A stretch of 39,413 nucleotides of DNA from a virus: positions 1 through 39,413 of IMG/VR virus record IMGVR_UViG_3300021403_000029; one strand, written 5' to 3'. The translations under genes and the position numbers were made by a program. The stretch's first letter is position 1. Each line of letters starts with the position of its first letter. Positions 26,141 through 31,731 of this stretch are shown here, one piece after another. The notes below the pieces were generated by a model that was not told where the DNA came from, searched no databases, and worked only from the letters and a program-made list of their open reading frames with translations.

Positions 26141-26535
26141 CGAGCTCCACCGCTACCGGCATCGATGTGAGTGGACACGTCATCAACCTGTCCCAACTCC
26201 AGAACGAGCTCATCGCCGCGGGCGTGGCGGTCGACTATGGACTGCTGGTCCTTGGGCCGGGGTCCGAGGCGACCGGCGCGGACGCCCTTGGGGACCCACG
26301 CTATCCGGCGGATACGCGACTGTTTACGTGTGACGTGCAAGGCCAGGGGACCGACTTTCCGTCAGACCAGCTGGCGACCGTCAACAGCGTCGTCGCGGCG
26401 CACGTGGCGATGCGCGACAAGACCGACGCGGAATACTCGGCCGAGTTTCAGGACTCCGCCACGACGCCCGCGCGCAAACAAGAGATCCGCGACATCATGG
26501 CCGGCTTGCTGCCGCGCGAACAGGTGCCGATGTGA
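26137..26535 (+). CDS. Hypothetical protein downstream of fibre
   Basis: 132 residues, GTGA overlap with the fibre gene. The N-terminus is VSGHVINLSQLQNELIAAGVAVDYGLLVLG, the middle FPSDQLATVNSVVAAHVAMRD, the C-terminus a charged helix (PARKQEIRDIMAGLLPREQVPM). Proteins of this size with a 'vnavvaaH' segment follow fibre genes in some phages, but I assign no function. It may assist fibre assembly. Confidence 0.6.
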   Translation: MTSSTATGIDVSGHVINLSQLQNELIAAGVAVDYGLLVLGPGSEATGADALGDPRYPADTRLFTCDVQGQGTDFPSDQLATVNSVVAAHVAMRDKTDAEYSAEFQDSATTPARKQEIRDIMAGLLPREQVPM

Positions 26536-26723
26536 CCGACCAGGACTACACCGACCAGATCACCCAGCTGCAGGCCCAGCAGGCGCTCACCGTGCAGGCG
26601 CTGGTTGCTGCATTGGCTGGCAGATGGCAGGGCGAAGGTAGCGTGGAAGCCTACCTCTACGCCATCGATCCGGGGCTGCAGGGACAGTTGTCGCCTAACC
26701 CGCCCGTGGTCCAGAGCTCGTGA
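26532..26723 (+). CDS. Small protein sharing a module with the downstream peptidase
   Basis: 63 residues, GTGA overlap with the previous gene. Its first 55 residues match the N-terminus of the protein at 26932: QLQ-x-QQA-x-TVQ-x-L, then W-x-G, then AI-x-P-x-L. That segment is an amphipathic helix followed by a short linker. The protein has nothing else, so it looks like a free-standing copy of the module, perhaps a dimerisation partner or inhibitor of the peptidase. This is inference from the visible duplication. Confidence 0.65.
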   Translation: MTDQDYTDQITQLQAQQALTVQALVAALAGRWQGEGSVEAYLYAIDPGLQGQLSPNPPVVQSS

Positions 26724-26935
26724 CTGAGGTCATCCAGCTAGCGCCGTTCATGTTGCACGCGACGCTATGGGCGCCATTGGAAGCTCAAAGCCCTGACGGG
26801 CCGGTGTTGCTCTGTCGTGACTGCCTGATGGCCTGGAGAATTGTCCTCCCTGAATCCGACCAGTCCGGCTGGCAGGACTCGCTAGACGAAATCAAAGAAC
26901 ACGCTGAGGCCCACGAAGGAGGGCCGATCCAGTGA
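26720..26935 (+). CDS. Small C-x2-C protein
   Basis: 71 residues, GTGA overlaps on both sides. It has a LLCRDCLMAW segment and an acidic helical C-terminus (SLDEIKEHAEAHEGG). One C-x2-C plus two late histidines could bind zinc as a short treble clef. It lies inside the presumed lysis block, but no lysis function is visible. Confidence 0.6.
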   Translation: MTEVIQLAPFMLHATLWAPLEAQSPDGPVLLCRDCLMAWRIVLPESDQSGWQDSLDEIKEHAEAHEGGPIQ

Positions 26936-27597
26936 CCACCGCTAACGACATCGTCCAGCTGCAGCAGCAGCAGGCGTATACCGTCCAGACGCTGCGCGCC
27001 ATGCTCGAGGGACAGTGGACCGGCGCGCCGCCCAGCGCTGAGGCGCTGCTGCTGGCCATCAACCCCACGCTGGCGCCGCTGCAAACCGTCGATTATCTGC
27101 TCATCTCCGAGCAGGAGGAACTCGGGCCCGAGTGGTGGGAGTACTACGACCCCAACGAGCCGATGCCACGCCAGACGGCGTCCTGGACGTGCTCGGCCTG
27201 CTCGCTCGCCTGGGTCGAGCGGTCCATCCACGTCAACGGCGCCGCGGACGAGTGGAGCGCGGTCGAGGAAATTGGGAGTCCTGAGAACATCAATCCGACG
27301 TACGGGCTGATGAACGGCTCGGGCGTAGAGCTGCAGCGGGTCCTGCTCGAGTCGTACGGCGTGCCGAGCTCGCAGGGCTGGCTCAACTTCGACCAGGCGT
27401 ACGCCATCTACTCGACGACCGCGGGCTGCATGTCCGGTGGCAACTGGTACCACTGGGTCGGCGTGCGCGGCGTTGACGGGAACGGCAACCTGTGGATCGC
27501 CAATTCCGCGCCGAGCTATCAGGGTGTCTACGACACGCTATCGCGGGACGACTTCAACCGGCTCGGGCCGTTTTCTTGCGTATGGCTGGAGCATTAG
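26932..27597 (+). CDS. Candidate papain-like cysteine peptidase/amidase (possible endolysin)
   Basis: 221 residues from a GTG overlapping the previous stop. Residues 1-52 are the QLQ-rich module shared with the protein at 26532. Residues 80-221 look papain-like. Gln81 and Cys87 are six residues apart, as are the oxyanion Gln and catalytic Cys of papain. They are followed by a helix (SLAWVERSI), then His174 in NWYHWVGVRG and Asn191 in LWIANSA, with a final GPFSCVWLE strand. Position between fibre genes and a cassette of small membrane proteins suggests cell-wall cleavage at lysis. The catalytic assignment is from motif spacing; other roles, such as virion protein maturation, remain open. Confidence 0.6.
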   Translation: MTTANDIVQLQQQQAYTVQTLRAMLEGQWTGAPPSAEALLLAINPTLAPLQTVDYLLISEQEELGPEWWEYYDPNEPMPRQTASWTCSACSLAWVERSIHVNGAADEWSAVEEIGSPENINPTYGLMNGSGVELQRVLLESYGVPSSQGWLNFDQAYAIYSTTAGCMSGGNWYHWVGVRGVDGNGNLWIANSAPSYQGVYDTLSRDDFNRLGPFSCVWLEH

Positions 27598-27607
27598 GAA
27601 GGGAGCC

Positions 27608-27769
27608 ATGCGAAACATGCCCGCGTATCCGGTTGCGGCGCGCACGTGGATCGGCGCCGTCCTGGCACTGATCGTCCTGGTCCTCGATATCGTGTTCATT
27701 GCGCTCGGTCAGCTGGACCTCAAGCCTGGCCTGCTCATCGGCGGCCTCGCGCTCGCGCTCCTGCTCTGA
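27608..27769 (+). CDS. Two-span membrane protein, holin candidate 1
   Basis: 53 residues from the ATG at 27608, with GGAAGGGAG just upstream. Two hydrophobic helices (WIGAVLALIVLVLDIVFIALG and GLLIGGLALALLL) separated by a short QLDLKP turn. It is the first of five consecutive small membrane proteins. Size and place fit a holin or antiholin; nothing proves it. Confidence 0.6.
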   Translation: MRNMPAYPVAARTWIGAVLALIVLVLDIVFIALGQLDLKPGLLIGGLALALLL

Positions 27770-27772
27770 GTC

Positions 27773-27970
27773 ATGCCGGCCAACGAGGCGCCCAACTCCT
27801 CTGAGCGCCTGCCGCTGGTCAAGCTGCTCATCGAAGGCGTGCTCGCGCTCGTGCTGCTGGTCGGTATGGTCTGGATCGTCCTCAGCCCGGTGACTGACGA
27901 GGCGACGAAAGGCGCCCTGGTGATCCTGGGTGGTGCAGCAGGATTCATCTTCGGACGACAGACAGCCTGA
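27773..27970 (+). CDS. Two-span membrane protein, holin candidate 2
   Basis: 65 residues starting three bases after the previous gene. A charged N-terminus is followed by one strong helix (LLIEGVLALVLLVGMVWIVL) and a weaker glycine-rich one (ALVILGGAAGFIFG). The G-rich second helix and the short basic end are common in phage holins. It overlaps the next gene by 41 bases. Confidence 0.65.
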   Translation: MPANEAPNSSERLPLVKLLIEGVLALVLLVGMVWIVLSPVTDEATKGALVILGGAAGFIFGRQTA

Positions 27971-28169
27971 CGAGTGGCACGAGGACGCCTCGGTCACCAT
28001 CACGCGTCTGATCTGCCAGTTCATCCTGTCCGTGGGGACGCTGTGCGTCGCGCTGTGGCTGCTGCTGACGCACCCTGAGTACGCCGCCGGCATCGCGCTG
28101 GTAGCCGGCATCGTCCTGGGCGCATGGTTCGGCGTGGTCAGGGAGCCGATTTGGCGAGCACGCCGCTAG
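27930..28169 (+). CDS. Two-span membrane protein, holin/spanin-region candidate 3
   Basis: 79 residues from a GTG at 27930. A strongly acidic N-terminus (residues 1-22, rich in D, E and S) precedes two membrane helices (LICQFILSVGTLCVALWLLL and GIALVAGIVLGAWFG) and a basic end (REPIWRARR). The charge pattern suggests both ends lie in the cytoplasm. The start is uncertain because the N-terminus overlaps the preceding gene. Confidence 0.6.
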   Translation: MVQQDSSSDDRQPDEWHEDASVTITRLICQFILSVGTLCVALWLLLTHPEYAAGIALVAGIVLGAWFGVVREPIWRARR

Positions 28170-28435
28170 ATGTGGAAGAGCCCAGCACCAATGGACACGG
28201 CTCAGGCACCACGCGGACCGCGTCGGAAACCGCCAGCGAGCAGGCCGCCAAGCTCAACAACCGCTACGACATCATCCACCTGTGCTTTGAGTTCCTGCTC
28301 AGCGCGCTGATCCTGGCCGGCGGCTTCACCATCCTGGTGCAGTACAGGGACCCCAACGTCGCGAGCGGCGTGGTGGCGGTCTCGACGCTGGTGATCAGCT
28401 ACTGGTTCGGCCGAGCTCGGCCGTCAAGCCGGTGA
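28151..28435 (+). CDS. Two-span membrane protein 4
   Basis: 94 residues from a TTG with GGGAG five bases upstream (28141-28145). A polar N-terminal 45 residues rich in S, T, E and A leads to two membrane helices (CFEFLLSALILAGGFTILVQY and VVAVSTLVISYWFG). Fourth member of the membrane cassette. No family recognised. Confidence 0.6.
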   Translation: MASTPLDVEEPSTNGHGSGTTRTASETASEQAAKLNNRYDIIHLCFEFLLSALILAGGFTILVQYRDPNVASGVVAVSTLVISYWFGRARPSSR

Positions 28436-28668
28436 CCACGCCACCCGAAGGCCGGCCAGGGCGCGACCACGTCATCCTGGAGTGGCGCGGCCTGCGCATC
28501 ACGCTGGCTCTGGCCCGATTGTTCACGGGGTTCTGGCTGACCCTGTTCATTGGAGCTGGTTGCTTCGCCATCCTGATCGGCAGCGACAAGCCGGTCGAGG
28601 AGCAGGCGGCGATAGCGATTCTGTCTGCTGTGGTCACGGCGTGGATCACTGCATTGACCCGCGAATAG
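28432..28668 (+). CDS. Two-span membrane protein 5
   Basis: 78 residues from a GTG overlapping the previous stop. A basic N-terminus (PPEGRPGRD) and an amphipathic strand precede two membrane helices (FTGFWLTLFIGAGCFAILIG and AIAILSAVVTAWITAL). It is the last gene before a strong hairpin terminator, so it closes the rightward late transcript. Confidence 0.6.
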   Translation: MTTPPEGRPGRDHVILEWRGLRITLALARLFTGFWLTLFIGAGCFAILIGSDKPVEEQAAIAILSAVVTAWITALTRE

Positions 28669-28675
28669 GGCAAAA

Positions 28676-28715
28676 AGAAAGCCCGGCACGGTCGCGAACC
28701 TGTGCCAGGCTTTCT
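28676..28715. terminator. Bidirectional intrinsic terminator between convergent operons
   Basis: AGAAAGCC at 28676-28683 pairs perfectly with GGCTTTCT at 28708-28715, and GGCAC pairs with GTGCC inside it, with one mismatch and a short loop. On the minus strand the stem is followed by TTTTTG, and on the plus strand by TTTCTCT. It separates the rightward late genes from the leftward operon that begins at 32148. Confidence 0.85.
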
Positions 28716-28733
28716 CTACTGGAGGACGACGAT

Positions 28734-29114
28734 CTAGCGGTAGCTCGTGTCGCAGGACCTCGGTGTGTAGCACCAGGTGCTGGACGATTGGCCGTTCGAG
28801 TAGGAGGTCGTCGACGAGCGCCCTCCATCGTAGGACCAGGTGTTGCCGGTGACCCCGTTCGAGTAGTTGGTCGAGCAGGAGTTGGACGAATAGCACCAGG
28901 TACTTGAGGACCCGCCATTGGAGTACGTGGTGGACGCCGAGTTGCCGTTGCCGTACACCCAGGTGCTCGAGGACGAGCCATCTGAGCAGTTGGTTGAGAT
29001 GTTGCGGCCGTACGTCGACGACGTGCAGCTCGAGGCCGAGGCTATGCCAGGGATGAGCAGGGCACCGATAAGTGCCGCGGCGAGCAGCAGCAGGCGATAC
29101 GATCGAAAGTGCAT
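28734..29114 (-). CDS. Secreted serine/tyrosine-rich repeat protein
   Basis: 126 residues from the ATG at 29114 (GGAGG seven bases upstream). It has a clear Sec signal peptide (residues 1-27: RLLLLAAALIGALLIPGIASAS). The mature part consists of about four degenerate repeats of 15-18 residues around T-x-YSNG-x-SSSTW-x-Y, with paired cysteines (WCYSSNSC, WCYTPRSC) that could form disulfides outside the cell. It ends the leftward operon, just before the convergent terminator. This is typical of a lysogenic-conversion (moron) gene. I know no family. Adhesin, toxin-like or surface-masking roles are all possible. Confidence 0.75.
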   Translation of the reverse strand: MHFRSYRLLLLAAALIGALLIPGIASASSCTSSTYGRNISTNCSDGSSSSTWVYGNGNSASTTYSNGGSSSTWCYSSNSCSTNYSNGVTGNTWSYDGGRSSTTSYSNGQSSSTWCYTPRSCDTSYR

Positions 29115-29115
29115 G

Positions 29116-29134
29116 TCGAACCTCCAGTGTTCGA
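29116..29134 (-). promoter_or_regulatory. Hairpin holding the ribosome site of the secreted protein
   Basis: TCGAAC and GTTCGA form a perfect 6-bp stem. The GGAG of the Shine-Dalgarno lies in the 7-base loop and the start codon follows the stem by one base. Folding could limit ribosome access, so translation may be regulated. A second, larger hairpin lies just upstream. Confidence 0.5.
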
Positions 29135-29141
29135 TGTGTGT

Positions 29142-29171
29142 CCCCGGTGCCTGTTCGCGCAGGTGCCGGGG
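29142..29171 (-). terminator. Strong hairpin in the gap upstream of the secreted protein gene
   Basis: CCCCGG-TG-CCTG (29142-29153) pairs with CAGG-TG-CCGGGG (29160-29171) around a six-base loop; only the central 2x2 is unpaired. There is no T-tract, so it may attenuate leftward transcription or mark a processing site. A third dyad, CGCGC pairing with GCGCG, lies at about 29200-29232. Confidence 0.5.
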
Positions 29172-29250
29172 CAACTGACCCTAACCGACTGAGGCCAGGG
29201 CGCGCAGTTACAAGCGCGTGACCGCCCTAAGGGCAGTTATTTCTATCAAG

Positions 29251-29493
29251 TCATTCGAGGTTGGCGAGGATCAGGATCTGGTCGAGACGTGCTTCCAGTA
29301 TCTTTATCCGCGCACTGAGCGCGTTGACCTCTGGTCGCCAGGTCTTCTCGATAGCGAGTTCGGCGAGTTCGCTATCGAGATCGCCTGGATTGGCGTCCAT
29401 CAGTTCGCCCCGCAGCTGCTCGTTCTCAGCGCGGAGTTCTTGAATGCGTGCGAGCAAGTGTTCCTCAATACCCTCGCCCGGCTTGTCAGTCAT
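29251..29493 (-). CDS. Small coiled-coil protein
   Basis: 80 residues from the ATG at 29493. Residues 10-35 and 50-80 are strong heptad-type helices (RIQELRAENEQLRGELMD; ALSARIKILEARLDQILILANL). The segment LRAENEQLR is shared with two other coiled-coil proteins of the same operon, and the DNA encoding it (29415-29436) recurs at 30196-30216 with one mismatch. The start overlaps the end of the small membrane protein upstream. The role is unknown; a homo- or heteromeric partner is likely. Confidence 0.65.
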   Translation of the reverse strand: MTDKPGEGIEEHLLARIQELRAENEQLRGELMDANPGDLDSELAELAIEKTWRPEVNALSARIKILEARLDQILILANLE

Positions 29494-29599
29494 AGCGGCA
29501 CTTATCTCTAGCAACTTCAGCCCGCCACGCTGACACCGCGCAACTCAAGACGCCCAGAGCCCAGCCGGCCAGGAGAGCGGGTACCCAGTCAGGTATCAC
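29486..29599 (-). CDS. Very small membrane protein
   Basis: 37 residues from the GTG at 29599. It has a single hydrophobic helix (WVPALLAGWALGVLSCAVSAW) and a charged tail. A repeated junction motif (copies at 29600-29618 and 29497-29515) lies just before its start and near its end. It overlaps the following coiled-coil start by eight bases, as real coupled genes do. Confidence 0.5.
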   Translation of the reverse strand: MIPDWVPALLAGWALGVLSCAVSAWRAEVARDKCRYD

Positions 29600-29613
29600 G
29601 GCACTTAGCTCTA

Positions 29614-29877
29614 TCAAGCATGCTTGGATGCCCGCCGGTCGTAGATTGCCAGCGGTAGATCTTCGGGGCAGACAGCCCAGTCAGCGCAGTACACCCACCC
29701 GCCGCAGAAATCGCATCGATGCTGCGCGCCACGCCCGTAACGTCTCGTTTGCGCCTCGCTCCATGTGCTTGAGCCACGCTGGTGACTCCACGAACCGTGG
29801 CGAGGACAATCCCACGGCATAACGGCGTGCTGCGTCGGGGCTAGTGGCTCCGCAGAATCGGCATCGTTCGGGGTCAT
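29614..29877 (-). CDS. Zinc-finger-like small protein, frame A of an overlapping pair
   Basis: 87 residues from the ATG at 29877 (or GTG 29886). The C-terminal half has CDFCGGWVYCADWAVCPED, four cysteines suitable for a zinc site, and CPRHG earlier. It shares about 200 bases with the frame-B gene at 29681-29914. Frame A continues directly to the next junction motif, supporting it. I cannot decide which frame is translated; both have cysteine patterns. Confidence 0.5.
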   Translation of the reverse strand: MTPNDADSAEPLAPTQHAVMPWDCPRHGSWSHQRGSSTWSEAQTRRYGRGAQHRCDFCGGWVYCADWAVCPEDLPLAIYDRRASKHA

Positions 29878-29914
29878 CGTTCTCACCCAGGCAGTTAGTA
29901 CAACACCACGTCAA
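29681..29914 (-). CDS. Zinc-ribbon-like small protein, frame B of an overlapping pair
   Basis: 77 residues from a TTG at 29914 that overlaps the upstream TGA (TTGA coupling). It begins with a zinc ribbon (WCCTNC then CRFCGATSP), followed by a basic helical tail (LRAWRAASMRFLRRVGV). The double C-x2-C with ten intervening residues is a convincing pattern. It overlaps frame A almost entirely. Confidence 0.5.
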   Translation of the reverse strand: MTWCCTNCLGENDDPERCRFCGATSPDAARRYAVGLSSPRFVESPAWLKHMERGANETLRAWRAASMRFLRRVGVLR

Positions 29915-30297
29915 GCTAAAACGGCCTGCCCGCAAGCACAAACACGGGCACCTTGATGTATGACGTGCTCGCTCTCGTCGCAGAGCCTCGCCAACGCCGC
30001 CCGCAGGCGCTCGTTCTCAGTCTGAGCAGTAACGTGCGCTATTCCGATCTCCACCGCAGCCGCCTTCAGCCGCTCGATCTCGGCGCGGAGTTCCATCGCT
30101 CCTTCAGAGCATTCATCCCGTTCGCCCTCAACGAGCCGAAGCCGATTGCCTAACCGCTCGTTCTCGGCCTGCATGTTGAACCAGTCAGTGCGCCACTGCT
30201 CGTTCTCGGCGCGGAGTCGTTCGTTTTCGTCGTAAAGGTTATCAATGGGCGTCAGTTCATCGGCAGTTTCGCGCAGGCTCTTGGTCGACTTATCCAT
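29911..30297 (-). CDS. Coiled-coil protein with ENERLRAENEQ repeats
   Basis: 128 residues from the ATG at 30297, which overlaps the previous stop. Nearly the whole chain is a coiled coil: NERLRAENEQWRTDWF, NMQAENERLGNRL, ELRAEIERLKAAAVE, TENERLRAALARL. It ends in HVIHQGARVCACGQAV, which may bind metal. Its DNA carries several copies of GCTCGTTCTC on the plus strand, shared with two neighbours, indicating gene duplication. Possible role as a scaffold or regulator partner; no direct evidence. Confidence 0.65.
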   Translation of the reverse strand: MDKSTKSLRETADELTPIDNLYDENERLRAENEQWRTDWFNMQAENERLGNRLRLVEGERDECSEGAMELRAEIERLKAAAVEIGIAHVTAQTENERLRAALARLCDESEHVIHQGARVCACGQAVLA

Positions 30298-30691
30298 CTT
30301 TATGAGGCTCAAGCGCATCTAGATCGTCCAGCGCGTTGGCCATCTCAACCCAGAGTCGATGGCCGAACACGTCACGGTTCCAGCGTTCCATCTTGCGAGC
30401 GGTTTCGACAACTGCCCGCAGCCGCTCGTTCTCTTCGGTACGGTCGCGTAGTAACCGCTCACATGCCGCATACGTGCGAGCGAGCGAACCATTCTCTCGT
30501 TGCAGCCGCTCGATCTCGTTGGTGCGCTGAGAGAGGGCTAGCGCCAATTCGGCTGCCTCATCGCGAAGTCGCTCTTCTTCCGACTCGGCGAGCAATGCTC
30601 GTGCCCTCCAGTCATTGGGGATCGTGACGGTCACCGAGTCAGCATTCTTGGTTAGGGCCTCACGAAAAGGCGGCTCATCTTTGGTAGACAT
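30290..30691 (-). CDS. Coiled-coil protein
   Basis: 133 residues from the ATG at 30691 (GAGG about ten bases upstream; ATG 30700 is too close to it). Residues 30-105 are coiled coil (EEERLRDEAAELALALSQ, NEIERLQRENGSLARTYAACERLL, EENERLRAVVETARKM). The N-terminal 28 residues contain a beta-like VTVTIPNDWRARALLAE segment. It belongs to the same paralogous set as the two coiled-coil genes downstream. A helical C-terminus ends with EMANALDDLDALEPH. Confidence 0.65.
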   Translation of the reverse strand: MSTKDEPPFREALTKNADSVTVTIPNDWRARALLAESEEERLRDEAAELALALSQRTNEIERLQRENGSLARTYAACERLLRDRTEENERLRAVVETARKMERWNRDVFGHRLWVEMANALDDLDALEPHKDG

Positions 30692-30705
30692 ATGCACCAT
30701 TACCT

Positions 30706-30843
30706 CTATCCCGCCCAGTTGCGCGGCTCGTTGACGACATAGAACCGCTGGTTGCGGTCGTCGACCCACAGCGCCAGGGCGACGTAGGCGATGCACCCGC
30801 ACAGCAACGCCACGGCAGCCAGGAGCAGTACCTTGCAGATCAT
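30706..30843 (-). CDS. Very small single-span membrane protein
   Basis: 45 residues; ATGA overlap with the upstream gene. One helix (VLLLAAVALLCGCIAYVALALWV) followed by a polar tail (DDRNQRFYVVNEPRNWAG). The LLCGC could be read as a weak lipobox, but the hydrophobic stretch continues past it, so a plain membrane anchor is likelier. Its stop lies inside the copy-5 junction motif. Confidence 0.55.
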   Translation of the reverse strand: MICKVLLLAAVALLCGCIAYVALALWVDDRNQRFYVVNEPRNWAG

Positions 30844-30998
30844 CGGCGGACGGCTCGGTCGAAGGTTATCCCCAGACAGAAGCCGGCACACACGCCGACC
30901 AGGAGCGCCACGACGTACTGCTCGTTGGTGAGCAGGATGACGGCCGTGGCGGCCAGCAGGATGCCGGTCGCCCAGTCCAGGATGGTCACAGGCCTCAC
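30840..30998 (-). CDS. Small two-span membrane protein
   Basis: 52 residues from a GTG overlapping the upstream TGA. Two helices (ATGILLAATAVILL and VVALLVGVCAGFCLGITF) with a basic end (DRAVRR). Together with the 30706 gene it makes a coupled pair of membrane proteins, possibly exclusion factors or morons; this is inference from lysogenic-type context. Confidence 0.55.
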   Translation of the reverse strand: MRPVTILDWATGILLAATAVILLTNEQYVVALLVGVCAGFCLGITFDRAVRR

Positions 30999-31354
30999 TG
31001 CTCGACCCACTTGAGCCACTTGTCGGCAATCACCAGCACATGCTCGGAGCGGACGTCTTCGCGCGATTGGCCCCACAACCCCACAAATTCAGCCGCGGCC
31101 TTGAGCACTGCCAGCCGCGTGATGCGCTCGTCCTTGTCGCTCAAAACTGTGGGACCTGGATCTGGCGACAGGTTCTGCATGTCGACGATGTACCCCTTCG
31201 TGTCGATCTTGAGCCGCACGCGGGCGCCGCTCTCGGGCAGCTGCACCGGGTGAAAGCGCGAGACGTTGACCCACGCGCCGCCGATCTTGAGACCCGTCGC
31301 GTTGACGCTCTCGACGAGGCCCTCCACCTCCTCAGTCGGCACACGCCCGTTCAC
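30995..31354 (-). CDS. OB-fold-like protein with C-terminal helical domain
   Basis: 119 residues from a GTG at 31354 that overlaps the upstream stop. Residues 8-65 suggest a small beta barrel (EGLVESVNATGLKIGGAWVNVSRFHPVQLPESGARVRLKI, then KGYIVDMQNL), the pattern of OB-fold nucleic-acid-binding proteins. Residues 78-119 form a helical domain ending WLKWVEQ, as in some phage ssDNA-binding-type proteins with RLAVLKAAAEF. It would fit with RecT and the SWIM protein in recombination. The call rests on strand pattern only. Confidence 0.6.
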   Translation of the reverse strand: MNGRVPTEEVEGLVESVNATGLKIGGAWVNVSRFHPVQLPESGARVRLKIDTKGYIVDMQNLSPDPGPTVLSDKDERITRLAVLKAAAEFVGLWGQSREDVRSEHVLVIADKWLKWVEQ

Positions 31355-31605
31355 CAGTGCACTTCGCACTCGTCGTCGTCGAACACGGGCAGCGGCCGGC
31401 GATCGCTGGCCCGAACCGCGGCCTCGACGGCACCGTCCTCGAGCAGGTAGAGCAGCTCGCGCAGCTGAGGCACCAGGTCGCACACGCGCGTGCTGTTAGC
31501 GATCGCGGCACGGCCACCGGCCTTGTACGCGGCGGCCCAGACCGCGCTGGGGTCCTCGGCCTCGTGCGGGTGGTAATGCTTCCAGGCGAAGTACTCGGCG
31601 CTCAC
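31351..31605 (-). CDS. Small hypothetical protein
   Basis: 84 residues from a GTG at 31605, coupled to neighbours by GTGA overlaps. The N-terminus is histidine- and aromatic-rich (EYFAWKHYHPHEAED), the middle helical (VWAAAYKAGGRAAIANSTRVCDLV), and the C-terminus acidic (FDDDECEVHW). No family recognised. Possible metal binding is a guess. Confidence 0.55.
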   Translation of the reverse strand: MSAEYFAWKHYHPHEAEDPSAVWAAAYKAGGRAAIANSTRVCDLVPQLRELLYLLEDGAVEAAVRASDRRPLPVFDDDECEVHW

Positions 31606-31727
31606 GCCATGGCCCCGTGCATGAACTGGATGAGCGGGTCGTGACCAGGGGCTGGCGCCAGGAGCAGCCAGCCGATGAACACGAGCAGGGCGACCATGAT
31701 CGCCCAGTAGATGGCCGAGTCGGTCAC
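31602..31727 (-). CDS. Very small single-span membrane protein
   Basis: 41 residues from a GTG at 31727, five bases after the SWIM gene. A single helix (AIYWAIMVALLVFIGWLLLA) then a polar tail ending HGAMA. Overlaps at both ends support translation in the leftward operon. Function unknown. Confidence 0.55.
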   Translation of the reverse strand: MTDSAIYWAIMVALLVFIGWLLLAPAPGHDPLIQFMHGAMA

Positions 31728-31731
31728 CGGC

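Larger units (their letters stand above)
29232..30711 (-). repeat. Five imperfect copies of an 18-bp junction motif
   Basis: On the minus strand the consensus is TTGATAGAGNTAANTGCC. Copies lie at 29232-29250, 29497-29515, 29600-29618, 29890-29906 and 30695-30711. Three of them span a stop codon and the following ribosome site (…TGATAGAG…); the other two sit just upstream of starts. They may be a shared translational re-initiation or RNA-processing signal for this operon, or remnants of duplication. Confidence 0.55.
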
